Source: Rhodospirillum sp. (GTDB lineage Bacteria; Pseudomonadota; Alphaproteobacteria; Dongiales; Dongiaceae). From it: a stretch of DNA of 64,000 nucleotides. The DNA lies in the NCBI GenBank assembly GCA_013822765.1, contig PNKY01000004.1:310001-374000 (forward strand), read 5' to 3'. Made by a program: the position numbers and the translations under genes. This document shows positions 45,900 to 54,514 of the stretch, piece by piece (within the stretch, counting starts at the first letter, position 1; every line of letters begins with the position of its first letter). The notes below the pieces were generated by a model. That model was not told where the DNA came from. It saw nothing but the letters and a program-made list of their open reading frames with translations, and made no database searches.

Positions 45900-45915
45900 G
45901 GGTCTCCAGAACGGG

Positions 45916-46776
45916 CTAGGCCGCCAGGTGCTTCTTGAAGAATTCCAGCGTCCGGCCCCAGGCCAGGCCCGCCGCCGCCTTGTTGTAGCGGGCCTCGTTG
46001 GTGTCGTTGAGGAAGGCGTGCTGGGCGCCGTCGTACGTGTAGAGGGTGTAGTCCTTGCCGCTCTTCTTCAGGGCGTCCTCGAAGGCGGGGATGCCGGCAT
46101 TGATGCGCTCGTCGGTCCCGGCATAGTTCAGCAGCAGCGGCGCCTTGATCTTCGCCACCTCCTCGGCCGGCGGTTGCTGGCCGTAATAGACCACGCCGGC
46201 GTTCAGCGTCGGCTCGGCCACCGCCAGCCGGCCGATCACGCCGCCGCCCCAGCAGAAGCCGACCGCGCCGACCTTGCCGTTGCTGTTGGGCGTGCCGCGC
46301 AGGTAGGCGACGGCGCCCTGCGCCCAGCCGGTGACATCCGGCGCCTGCAGGGTGCCGATCATCTCGCGCGCCTTGTCCTGGTCGGATGGCGTGCCGCCGA
46401 TCGGCGACAGGAAGTCGACCGCCAGGGCCTGGAAGCCGTCGACCGCGAGGCGGCGCGCGACGTCCTTGGTGTGCGGGTTGAGGCCGCGATTCTCGTGGAC
46501 GACCACGACCGAGGGATACTTGCCCTCCGCCGCGGGCCGCACGAGATAGCCGCTCACGTCCTGCGATCCGGCCTTGAACGTGACCATCTCGCCCTTCACG
46601 CGCGGATCGCTCTCCGCGACGGTGTCGGCATGGGCGTAATTGTTCTCGAGGATCGGCAGCAGGGCGGTGGCCGCTGCGGTGCCGCCGGCCAGCATGACGA
46701 GCCGGTCGAAGAACGAGCGGCGGCTCATGCCGCCATGGGTATAATTGTCATAGAGGTCGATGATCTTCTGTTCCAT
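45916..46776 (-). CDS. Exported dienelactone hydrolase family protein
   Basis: A 286-residue alpha/beta hydrolase. Catalytic Cys in GAVGFCWGGGVIGRL, Asp in GTDERINAG, His in GAQHAFLND: the Cys-Asp-His triad of dienelactone hydrolases. Unusually it has an N-terminal twin-arginine-type leader, SRRSFFDRLVMLAGGTAAATALLP ending near AHA (about 52), so export is likely. GAGGAGG lies six bases before ATG 46776. Alone between the pump operon and the amino-sugar operon. Substrate unknown; no chlorocatechol genes are present. Confidence 0.88.
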   Translation of the reverse strand: MEQKIIDLYDNYTHGGMSRRSFFDRLVMLAGGTAAATALLPILENNYAHADTVAESDPRVKGEMVTFKAGSQDVSGYLVRPAAEGKYPSVVVVHENRGLNPHTKDVARRLAVDGFQALAVDFLSPIGGTPSDQDKAREMIGTLQAPDVTGWAQGAVAYLRGTPNSNGKVGAVGFCWGGGVIGRLAVAEPTLNAGVVYYGQQPPAEEVAKIKAPLLLNYAGTDERINAGIPAFEDALKKSGKDYTLYTYDGAQHAFLNDTNEARYNKAAAGLAWGRTLEFFKKHLAA

Positions 46777-46913
46777 GAAATGCCTCCTCGGCACGCAAGG
46801 GGTGGCGACGGTCATCTTGCTTATGGTGAGCGCGTCAATCTGACAGCCGCTGCAAATGATGTGCAAGCGCACTCACAGATTCGTGATCGATGTTGGAACG
46901 CGAAGGCGAAAAC

Positions 46914-47918
46914 TCAAGCGGCGATGCGCTGCCCGTTGGCGTCGAAGCGATGCAGATGCGTGCGGCGCGGCGCCAGGAAGATCGCAGAACCAATCTGGTA
47001 ATCGGCCTCGCCATCGAGCCGCACCGTCAAGGTGCCGACCTTCGGCACGTCGACATAGAGAAACGTGTCGGTGCCGAGATGCTCGATGTGCGCGATCTCG
47101 CCCTTCCAGTGACCAATTTCAAGATTGGTCTCAATATGCTCGGGCCGGATGCCGATGGTGTGGGCGTCCAGCGTCTCCGCTTCCGGGCCCTGCACGAAGT
47201 TCATCTTGGGCGAGCCGATGAAGCCCGCGACGAACAGGTTGGCCGGCCGGCGATAGAGCTCGAGCGGCGATCCGACCTGCTCGATCTGACCCTGGTTCAG
47301 CACCACGATGCGGTCGGCCAGGGTCATGGCTTCCACCTGGTCGTGGGTCACATAGATGATGGTGGCCTTCAGCAGCCGGCGCAGCCGCGCGATCTCCAGC
47401 CGCGTGTTCACGCGCAAGCCGGCATCGAGGTTGGAGAGTGGCTCGTCGAACAGGAACAGCCGCGGCTTGCGGACCACGGCGCGGCCGATCGCGACGCGCT
47501 GGCGCTGACCGCCGGACAGTTCGGACGGCCGCCGGTCCAGCAGCGGCTCCAGCGCCAGCATGCGTGCCGCCTCGTTCACGCGCGCATCGATCTCGGCGCG
47601 CGGCCTGCCTTCCTGCTTCAGGCCCAGCTCCATGTTGCCGCGCGCGGTCAAGTGGGGATAGAGCGCGTAGGTCTGGAACACCATCGCGATGCCGCGCTTG
47701 GCCGGCGGCACCACGTCGACCACGCGGTCGTCGATCAGCACATGCCCATGCGTGTGCTCCTCCAGCCCCGCGATGACGCGCAGCAAGGTGGATTTGCCGC
47801 AGCCCGAGGGGCCGACGAACACCACGAACTCGCCGTCGGAGATGTCGAGATCGATGCCCTTGAGGGCCTCGAAATCGCCGAACGACTTGCGCACGCCTTG
47901 TAGCTTCAAAGACCCCAC
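46914..47918 (-). CDS. ABC transporter ATPase of amino-sugar importer
   Basis: A 334-residue MalK/UgpC-type ATPase. Walker [10 protein letters not shown] at 36-44, LSGGQ at 134-138, Walker B LFLFDEP at 154-160, YVTHDQ switch, C-terminal TOBE domain. Starts with GTG at 47918, with AGAGG six bases upstream. Last gene of the murQ-binding protein-permease-permease-oxidoreductase-ATPase transcript. It is the second such ATPase in the window. Confidence 0.92.
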   Translation of the reverse strand: MGSLKLQGVRKSFGDFEALKGIDLDISDGEFVVFVGPSGCGKSTLLRVIAGLEEHTHGHVLIDDRVVDVVPPAKRGIAMVFQTYALYPHLTARGNMELGLKQEGRPRAEIDARVNEAARMLALEPLLDRRPSELSGGQRQRVAIGRAVVRKPRLFLFDEPLSNLDAGLRVNTRLEIARLRRLLKATIIYVTHDQVEAMTLADRIVVLNQGQIEQVGSPLELYRRPANLFVAGFIGSPKMNFVQGPEAETLDAHTIGIRPEHIETNLEIGHWKGEIAHIEHLGTDTFLYVDVPKVGTLTVRLDGEADYQIGSAIFLAPRRTHLHRFDANGQRIAA

Positions 47919-47930
47919 GTCGCGTTCCTC

Positions 47931-48986
47931 TTATAGATCGATTGCCCGGCCTTCGCGCACACTGCGATCGGCGGCCAGCACGATCTTGAGCGAATTCACG
48001 CCATCCGCCATGTGCTGCGTCAGATCGATTTCCTCGCGGATGGCCCTCAGCACATAAGCCTGCTCGCGGTCGCACAGCGCCTGGTGGCCAGGCTCGTCCG
48101 CCATCGAGGTTTCCCGGTCGGGCCGGACATAGTGGCCGTCGCGGTCGAGTTCCGCCCAGTGCGTGCGGATGGTCGAGGTCTTGGTGTGGGTCTCCATGTC
48201 CGCCGACTTGGCGCCTTCCTTCATCACGATGGAGACGCAGCCCTTGGGCGTCATCACGTCCTTCACGAAGAAGGCGGTCTCGGAGATCATCGGCCCCCAG
48301 GCCGCTTCGTACCAGCCGACCGAACCATCGTCGAACGTCACCTGCAGGTGGCCGTAATTGTACATGTCCGGCGCGATCTCGTTGGAGAGGCGCACGCCCA
48401 TGCCGCGTACCTGCTTGGGCTTGGCGTCGCAGATCTGGCACATCACGTCTACGTAGTGCACGCCGCAGTCGACGACCGGCGAGGTCGATTGCATCAGCCG
48501 CTTGTGCGTCGCCCACTGCTCGGCATGGGATTGCTGGTTGAGGTTCATGCGCATGACGTACGGGCCGCCCAGCTCGCGGGCGATGCGGATGAACTCCATC
48601 CACGATGGGTGATGGCGCAGGATGTAGCCGATCACCAGCTTGCGCTTCAGCCGCGTCGCGGTCGCGACGACGCGCTCGGCATCCTCCACCGTCGCCGCCA
48701 GCGGCTTCTCGATGAAGACGTGAGCGCCGGCTTCCATCGCCTTGATGCCATAATCGGCGTGCGAGTCGGTCAGGGTGTTTATCGAGACGAGATCGGGCTT
48801 GGTCTTCGCAAGACCTTCTTCGAACGTGCCGAAGCGCGGATAGGATTGCAGCGCCGCCGGCAGCGTCACCTCCGAGCGGTTGGCGAGGCCGACGATCTCG
48901 AAGCCGGGATTGCTGTGGTAGGCCTGGGCGTGGCTGAGGCCCATGTTGCCGAGGCCGACGACGAAGACGCGGAGTTTCGAGCTCAT
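47931..48986 (-). CDS. Gfo/Idh/MocA-family oxidoreductase
   Basis: A 351-residue NAD(P)-dependent sugar oxidoreductase. Rossmann start VFVVGLGNMGLSHAQAYHSN, cofactor block HVFIEKPLAAT with the conserved Glu-Lys-Pro, and VVDCGVHYVDVMCQI giving the catalytic D-x-G-x-H-x-x-D. It overlaps the permease stop by 4 bases and lies between transporter genes, so it acts on the imported sugar or a derivative. Members oxidise inositols, anhydro-sugars and amino sugars; a few hydrolyse glycosides by redox chemistry. Its place in a MurNAc/GlcNAc operon has no textbook role. Confidence 0.88.
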   Translation of the reverse strand: MSSKLRVFVVGLGNMGLSHAQAYHSNPGFEIVGLANRSEVTLPAALQSYPRFGTFEEGLAKTKPDLVSINTLTDSHADYGIKAMEAGAHVFIEKPLAATVEDAERVVATATRLKRKLVIGYILRHHPSWMEFIRIARELGGPYVMRMNLNQQSHAEQWATHKRLMQSTSPVVDCGVHYVDVMCQICDAKPKQVRGMGVRLSNEIAPDMYNYGHLQVTFDDGSVGWYEAAWGPMISETAFFVKDVMTPKGCVSIVMKEGAKSADMETHTKTSTIRTHWAELDRDGHYVRPDRETSMADEPGHQALCDREQAYVLRAIREEIDLTQHMADGVNSLKIVLAADRSVREGRAIDL

Positions 48987-49822
48987 TTGACGGCTCCTGC
49001 CGTGATGCCGCGGATCAGCTGCCGCGAGAACAGGACGTAGAGGATGAGGATCGGCGTGATCGACAGTGTGAGCGCCGCCAGTACCGCGTTCCAGTTGGTG
49101 ACGAACTGCCCGATGAAGACCTGAGTGCCAAGGGTGATGGTCTTGGTCGCTTCCGCCGGCGCCAGGATCAGCGGGAACCACAGATCGTTCCAGACCGGGA
49201 TCATAGAGAAGATCGCGACCGTCGCCATCGCCGGCCGCACCAGCGGCAGGACCAGGCGGAAGAACACCACATATTCGGACAGGCCGTCGATCCGCCCGGC
49301 GTTCTTGAGATCGTCGCTGACCGTGCGCATGAACTCCGACAGTATGAATACGGCGAGCGGGAGACCCTGGGCGGTATAGACCAGGATCAGCGCCGTCAGC
49401 GTGTTCACCAGCCCAGAGCGCGCCATCATCTCCAGGATCGCCACCGTGCCGAGGCGGATCGGCACCATGACGCCGAGCGCCAGGAACAGCCCGAGGAAGA
49501 CGTTGCCGCGGAACCGGTATTCGGTGAGGGCAAAGGCCGCCATCGCGCCGAACAGCACGATGAAGAAGATCGAGCCCACCGTGACGATGCCGCTGTTGAT
49601 GAAATAGCTCAGGAAGTCGCCCTGCTTCAGCACCGTCTCGTAGCCGATCAGATCGAAGGAGCCGGGGCCGGGCGGCACCATCGGCTGGGCGAAGATCGAT
49701 GCCCGGTCCTTGAACGAGTTCATGATGACGAGCAGCACCGGCAGGATCGCAACTAGGGTATAGCCGCCGAGAATGGTATGAATCGCAATGCGCCGGGTGC
49801 GAAGGATCGGTGCCTGCCTCAT
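48983..49822 (-). CDS. Amino-sugar ABC permease, MalG-type
   Basis: A 279-residue inner-membrane permease with six helices. EAA-type loop LKNAGRIDGLSEYVVFFRLVLPLVRP; C-terminus RQLIRGITAGAVK. Seven bases after the first permease stop. The NgcG protein of GlcNAc importers belongs to the same group. Pairs with the next gene upstream. Confidence 0.9.
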   Translation of the reverse strand: MRQAPILRTRRIAIHTILGGYTLVAILPVLLVIMNSFKDRASIFAQPMVPPGPGSFDLIGYETVLKQGDFLSYFINSGIVTVGSIFFIVLFGAMAAFALTEYRFRGNVFLGLFLALGVMVPIRLGTVAILEMMARSGLVNTLTALILVYTAQGLPLAVFILSEFMRTVSDDLKNAGRIDGLSEYVVFFRLVLPLVRPAMATVAIFSMIPVWNDLWFPLILAPAEATKTITLGTQVFIGQFVTNWNAVLAALTLSITPILILYVLFSRQLIRGITAGAVK

Positions 49823-49829
49823 CGCCGCC

Positions 49830-50762
49830 TCAGAACTGGTAGCGGCGCATGCGCCGCTGGATCACGAGCAGGTAGAAGGTGACCACCGCCAGGATGATGA
49901 AGAACATCACGGTCGCGATGGTCGCGCCCATGTGCGGATCGCCGAGCTGCAGTTGGAACCCGAAGAAGGTGCGGTAGAGAAACGTGCCCAGGATGTCGGT
50001 TGAGAAGTTGGGACCGGCGAGCGCGCCTTGGCTGACATAGATCAGGTCGAAGGCATTGAAGTTCCCGACGAAGGTCAGGATCGACACCAGGCCGATGGCG
50101 GGCAGCACCAGCGGCAGCTTGATCTTCCAGAACTGCGCGAAGCCGACGACGCCGTCGCATTCCGCCGCCTCGATCACCTCGTCGGGGATCGAGAGCAGCG
50201 CCGCATAGATCAGCATCATCGGCACGCCGATATATTGCCAGACCGAGATCAGCGATAGGGCGGTGAGGGCGCTCGCTTCGTCTCCGAGCCACGGGCCGAA
50301 CAGCGACTTGAGGCCGACGGCGGCGAGGATGCTGGGCGCGACGCCCCACAACGGGCTCAGGATCAGCTTCCACACAAAGCCGACGATCACGAACGACAGC
50401 ATGGTCGGCATGAAGAAGGCGGTGCGATAGAAACTGCGCCCGCGCAGGCGAGGGACGCTGAGCAGGGCGGCCAGGCAGATGCCGATCGGGTTCTGCACCA
50501 GCATGTGAATCAGGAAGAAATAGGTGTTGTTCCAGAGCGCATTCCAGAAGCTCTTCGACCAGCGCTCATCGCCGAATAGGGTGGCGAAGTTGTCGAAGCC
50601 GACGAAGCTCACCACCTGCTCCTTGGAGGTGAACAGCGACAGCCGCAACGTCTCCGCCAGCGGGATGATCATCAGCGCCGAATAGACGATCAGCGCCGGC
50701 GCCAGGAACACCAGGATATGCCAGCGCCACGGTCGGCGAATGGGAGCGGCGAGGTCGGTCAC
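49830..50762 (-). CDS. Amino-sugar ABC permease, MalF-type
   Basis: A 310-residue inner-membrane permease, six helices after a 17-residue basic N-terminus. EAA loop IEAAECDGVVGFAQFWKIKLPLVLP. Separated from the binding-protein gene by a 249-base gap that holds a 12-bp stem-loop. Forms the channel with the following permease. Confidence 0.9.
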   Translation of the reverse strand: MTDLAAPIRRPWRWHILVFLAPALIVYSALMIIPLAETLRLSLFTSKEQVVSFVGFDNFATLFGDERWSKSFWNALWNNTYFFLIHMLVQNPIGICLAALLSVPRLRGRSFYRTAFFMPTMLSFVIVGFVWKLILSPLWGVAPSILAAVGLKSLFGPWLGDEASALTALSLISVWQYIGVPMMLIYAALLSIPDEVIEAAECDGVVGFAQFWKIKLPLVLPAIGLVSILTFVGNFNAFDLIYVSQGALAGPNFSTDILGTFLYRTFFGFQLQLGDPHMGATIATVMFFIILAVVTFYLLVIQRRMRRYQF

Positions 50763-50954
50763 GGTGCGCGCGTCCTAGTCCATCATGGCAGGCTTGGCCT
50801 TGCCATCCACGAGTTTACTCGAGCGTGCGCGCTGTTCCCCATGCTTGCCACAGATCTGCCCTGGGTTGAACTCGTGGATCCCGCGGTGGACCGATGGGCC
50901 AAGCCTTGGGATGGCGAGCGTGTTGTATTGGATGCTATGCGCCTCGCCCGCCGC

Positions 50955-50984
50955 CCGATCGGCCGCCGTCAAGCGGCCGATCGG
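50955..50984 (-). terminator. Stem-loop after amino-sugar-binding-protein gene
   Basis: A perfect 12-bp stem (CCGATCGGCCGC at 50955-50966, complement at 50973-50984) with a 6-base loop lies 27 bases past the binding-protein stop on the minus strand. No T tract follows. It probably limits read-through into the permease genes or protects the 3' end of the upstream message. Confidence 0.6.
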
Positions 50985-51011
50985 AGCAGGGCAGGGAGGT
51001 GAGGCCGGCGC

Positions 51012-52379
51012 TTACTGCGCGGGCTTGTACCAGCTGTCGAGGCCCTTCTGCAGGCGGTCGGCCGCCTGTTCCGGGGTCTCGGTGCCGTTGAGTACGTTGG
51101 CGGACGCGGCCCAGGTCTCGTTCTCGAGGTTGGGCGTGCCGCGATTCAGGACTTGATAGGTCGACCGGATCGTGGTCTTGCAGTCCTTGCGCCAGTTCAC
51201 GAACTCGGTCGCCAGCGGATCCTGCAGCGTGACCGGCTTGTCGGACAGGCTGAAGAAGCCCGGCAGCGAGTTCGCATAGATGGTGGCGAAGTCCGGCGAA
51301 GCGACCCACTCCAGGAACTTCTTGGTCTCGTCCGGATGCGCCGACTTGGCGTTCATGCCAAGCGCGATGTCGACATGGTCCGAGATATAGCAGGTGTCGC
51401 CCGCCGTCTTCACCGGCGGATAGAACGCGCCCATCTTGAACTTGGCCTGCTGGTTGAAGAGCGAGATATCCCACGAACCCGCGGGATAGATCGCCGCGCG
51501 GCCGAGCGCGAACAGGTTCTGGCTGTCCGGATAGGCCTGCGCCTTGTAGCCATCGCCCATATACGCCGACCAGCGCGCCAGCACCTGGTATGGAGCTACC
51601 CAATCCGCATCGGTCAGCTTCTGCTTGCCGGCGATCAGGGCCAAGCGGCCGTCCTCGCCATGCCAGTAGTTCGGGCCGATATTCTGATAGCCCATGGTGG
51701 CCGCTTCCCATTGGTCCTTGCTGCCGAGGGCGAGCGGAACGTAGGTGCCGTCGGCCTTGATCTTGTCGAGCGCGGCGAAGAACTCGTCCTCGGTCTTGGG
51801 CACGGTGATGCCCAGCTTGTCGAACGCGTCCTTGTTGTAGATGAAGCCGTGGATGACCGAGGCCATCGGTACGCAGAAGGTAGTCTTGCCGTCATCGGTG
51901 CTCCAGCCCGAGCGCGCGACCGGGCCGAAATTCTCCATCCCCTTGAGGTCGGTGACCGCCGCCAGGTATCCTTTCTTGAACAGATCGAGCGAGGAGTCGA
52001 ACGGGCGGCAGGTGATGAGGTCGCCCGCGGTGCCGGCGTCGAGCTTGGAATTCAGCGCCGCGTTGTATTCGGTCGGCGCGGTCGGCGAGAACACGACCTT
52101 GATGCCCGGATTCGCCTTCTCGAACGCCGGGATGATCTTGTCCTGCCAGATCGTCAGATCGTCGTTGCGCCAGCTCTCGATCGTCAGCGTCACCTCTCCA
52201 GCCGGGGCCGTCGCCGCCTCCTGGGTCGCCGCCGGCGCGGTGGATGCCGTTGTGGTGTCGGTCTGCGCCGGCTGGCTTTCCGCGGCCTGCTCTTCCTTCT
52301 TCTCCTCGCCGCACGCGGCGAGGCTCAGCATCAGGATCGTCACCAATCCAGTGCCCATCATTTTCCAGCTATGTCTCAC
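51012..52379 (-). CDS. Lipoprotein-type sugar-binding protein (ABC, family 1)
   Basis: A 455-residue solute-binding protein. The leader ends in the lipobox LSLAAC, so the mature protein would be lipid-anchored; a low-complexity linker of about 40 residues rich in Glu, Gln, Thr and Ala follows (EEKKEEQAAESQPAQ and on) before EVTLTIESWRNDDL. Lipid-anchored binding proteins are usual in Gram-positives and less so here. GTG at 52379 is chosen since GGAGG lies five bases upstream; ATG 52391 is the alternative. Its ligand is inferred to be GlcNAc or MurNAc from murQ and nag genes on either side. Confidence 0.88.
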   Translation of the reverse strand: MRHSWKMMGTGLVTILMLSLAACGEEKKEEQAAESQPAQTDTTTASTAPAATQEAATAPAGEVTLTIESWRNDDLTIWQDKIIPAFEKANPGIKVVFSPTAPTEYNAALNSKLDAGTAGDLITCRPFDSSLDLFKKGYLAAVTDLKGMENFGPVARSGWSTDDGKTTFCVPMASVIHGFIYNKDAFDKLGITVPKTEDEFFAALDKIKADGTYVPLALGSKDQWEAATMGYQNIGPNYWHGEDGRLALIAGKQKLTDADWVAPYQVLARWSAYMGDGYKAQAYPDSQNLFALGRAAIYPAGSWDISLFNQQAKFKMGAFYPPVKTAGDTCYISDHVDIALGMNAKSAHPDETKKFLEWVASPDFATIYANSLPGFFSLSDKPVTLQDPLATEFVNWRKDCKTTIRSTYQVLNRGTPNLENETWAASANVLNGTETPEQAADRLQKGLDSWYKPAQ

Positions 52380-52424
52380 CCTGTCCTCCATTATCTTCTT
52401 GGCCTTCCTGGTTCTATGCCTTGG

Positions 52425-53330
52425 CTAAGAGGCCGCTGCGCCGAGACAGGCCAAAGCCCGGCGCAAATTGCCCTGTTCTTGCTGCAGGAGCTGGGCGGCA
52501 TGAGCGCCATCCCTGGCGCCTGCCGCAAGCAGAATCGCGATCTTGGGTTCGAACTTCGCCTCGACCAGCTTGGCGCGCGCTAGCTCGAGATCGACCTTGG
52601 CGGCACGCGCCACGATGTGGGCGGCGCGCTCGCGCAGCTTCTCGTTCTCGGCGCGCATGTTGACCATCATGCCGTCATAGACGTGGCCGAGCTTGATCGC
52701 CGCGAGGGTGGAGAGCAGGTTGAGCGCCGACTTCTGCGCGCTGCCGGCCGCCATGCGGGTTGAGCCGGCCAGCACTTCCGGCCCGCTCAGCAGGCGGATG
52801 GCGACGTCGACGTCCTTGAAGATCGGCGCGTTGTCGTTGCAGGCGATCCCGACCGTCGCGCAGCCGAGCCGGCGCGCTTCGGCGAGGGCGGCGCAGGTAT
52901 AGATGGTGCTGCCGCTGGCCGCGATGCCGATGACGACATCGCTGGGGCCTGCCTTCACCGCCGCCAGGTCGGCGACCGCCTGCGGCGCGCTGTCTTCCAT
53001 CTTGTTGTCGATGCGGTCGAAGCTGCCCGAGCCGCCGGCGATCAGCGCCAGCGCCTGCTTGTGCGGGATGCCGAAGGTCGAGGGCAACTCGTGCGCGTCG
53101 AGCTTGGCGATCAGGCCGGAGGAGCCGGCGCCGGCGTAGATCAGGCGCCCGCCGCCGCGGATCTTGTCGGCGACCAGCGTGGCGGCCTTGGAGATGTCGG
53201 CAAAGGCGTTGCGCACCGCGGCCACGCCGCGGCTCTGCGCGTCCAGCATCGCGGCCAGCGCGCGCTCGTCGGGCCAGGTGTCGAGGCCCACATACTCCGC
53301 GCTCATCTGTTCGGTCTGCCGACCCTGCAT
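52425..53330 (-). CDS. murQ: N-acetylmuramic acid 6-phosphate etherase
   Basis: A 301-residue SIS-domain enzyme that removes D-lactate from MurNAc-6-phosphate to give GlcNAc-6-phosphate. Typical blocks: TEQMSAEYVGLDTWP, IYAGAGSSGLIAKLDAHELPSTFG and ASGSTIYTCAALAEARRLG, with Glu in DAHELPST as candidate catalytic acid. ATG 53330 is used because TEQ belongs to the family start. First gene of the ABC operon; divergent, across 293 bases, from the kinase gene that would supply its substrate. Confidence 0.9.
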   Translation of the reverse strand: MQGRQTEQMSAEYVGLDTWPDERALAAMLDAQSRGVAAVRNAFADISKAATLVADKIRGGGRLIYAGAGSSGLIAKLDAHELPSTFGIPHKQALALIAGGSGSFDRIDNKMEDSAPQAVADLAAVKAGPSDVVIGIAASGSTIYTCAALAEARRLGCATVGIACNDNAPIFKDVDVAIRLLSGPEVLAGSTRMAAGSAQKSALNLLSTLAAIKLGHVYDGMMVNMRAENEKLRERAAHIVARAAKVDLELARAKLVEAKFEPKIAILLAAGARDGAHAAQLLQQEQGNLRRALACLGAAAS

Positions 53331-53360
53331 CCGCCTGCCCCAGAATTCTTCTTGGAGATC

Positions 53361-53379
53361 ATAATACCGAAATAATACC
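53361..53379. promoter_or_regulatory. Direct repeats of ATAATACC upstream of murQ
   Basis: ATAATACC occurs at 53361-53368 and again at 53372-53379, an 11-base period or one helix turn. A variant GGCATTAT (complement ATAATGCC) lies at 53585-53592, next to the divergent kinase gene. These could be GntR-regulator sites for both promoters. The rest of the 293-base gap holds no convincing gene. Confidence 0.45.
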
Positions 53380-53623
53380 ACCCGTGTCGAGATGGAATCT
53401 GCATGGGTTTGGACGATGGCTCGCAGAGGTTGCGTTTTCGACCCGAATCGGCATGCAGATAACGCCATTCACCCCATGAAATCAGCTATGAATGACAAAA
53501 CTGTGTCCCGGCGTGAGGGCTGGCGTCAAGCCGGGAATATTCGCTGGCGTTTGCGAAATCTCGGTTCTATATTGGTAGTGAATTGGCATTATCCCGCGAT
53601 CGAGCGGGCTGACGGGTGAGGCT

Positions 53624-54514
53624 GTGACGGCTGGCTATTTTCTCGGGATCGACGGCGGCGGCACCAACTGCCGGGCGCGCGTGCGCGACGCCGACGGCCG
53701 CCTGATCGGCGAGGCGACGGGCGGCCCATCGAACATCGCGACCGATCCGGTGGAGGCGATCGCCAACATCGCGCGGGTGTCCGAGGCGGCCTTGCTCAAG
53801 GGCGGCCTGCCGGCCTCGCGCCTGGCGCAATGCTCGGCCTGCTTCGGCCTTGCCGGCGCCAACATGGCCGGCGCCTCGGAGGGGGTGTTGTCGCACAACT
53901 GGCCGTTCAAGAAGCTGCGTCTCGAGCATGACGGCATCATCGCCTGTGTCGGCGCCCATGCCGGCGAGGACGGCGCCATCGCCTCGATCGGCACCGGCGC
54001 GGTCTACGTGGTCTCGATCGGCGGCAAGTTGCAGACCTTCGGCGGCTGGGGCTTCATGCTGTCCGACCAGGGCAGCGGCGCCGATCTCGGCCGCGAGGCG
54101 CTGCGCCGCTCGCTCTACGCCCGCGACGGGCTGATCGAACCCAGCCCCTTCACCGACGCGGTGTGGGCGCGCTTCGACGGCTCGGTCGAAAAGCTGCAGC
54201 ACTACGTCGATGGCGCCAAGCCGCGCGACTACGGCGCACTGGCGCCGCTGCTGTTCGAGCATGCCGAGCAGGACGATCCGATCGCGCGCTTCATCATCGA
54301 GCGCGGCCAGACCGGCGTCACCTTGGCGCTCGATCACATCGTGAAACTGGGCGTCGTGCGCATCTGCCTGCTGGGCAGCATCGGACGCGCCTATGGGCCT
54401 TACCTGCCGGAGCGCTTCGCGCCGTACCTCACCGCGCCGCGCCACGATCCGCTGGACGGTGCAATCCTGCTGGCTGGCGGCCGTGCTGCGCCAATGGCGG
54501 AGGCGCGGCCATGA
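53624..54514 (+). CDS. BadF-type N-acetylglucosamine/N-acetylmuramate kinase
   Basis: A 296-residue kinase of the BadF/BadG/BcrA/BcrD ATPase family (actin-like fold). Phosphate-1 motif YFLGIDGGGTNCRARV, phosphate-2 IASIGTGAVYVV, adenosine loop LDGAILLAGGRA. GlcNAc kinases and the dual GlcNAc/MurNAc kinase MurK of Clostridium belong here. GTG 53624 is the start, with GGGTGAGG upstream. It opens the kinase-gntR-SIS-nagA operon and would trap the sugar after ABC import, since no PTS gene is present. Confidence 0.85.
   Translation: MTAGYFLGIDGGGTNCRARVRDADGRLIGEATGGPSNIATDPVEAIANIARVSEAALLKGGLPASRLAQCSACFGLAGANMAGASEGVLSHNWPFKKLRLEHDGIIACVGAHAGEDGAIASIGTGAVYVVSIGGKLQTFGGWGFMLSDQGSGADLGREALRRSLYARDGLIEPSPFTDAVWARFDGSVEKLQHYVDGAKPRDYGALAPLLFEHAEQDDPIARFIIERGQTGVTLALDHIVKLGVVRICLLGSIGRAYGPYLPERFAPYLTAPRHDPLDGAILLAGGRAAPMAEARP

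Noticed and set aside
53392..53619. 75-codon plus-strand frame upstream of the kinase gene
   Set aside because: Lies in the regulatory gap, has no ribosome site and no recognisable pattern.
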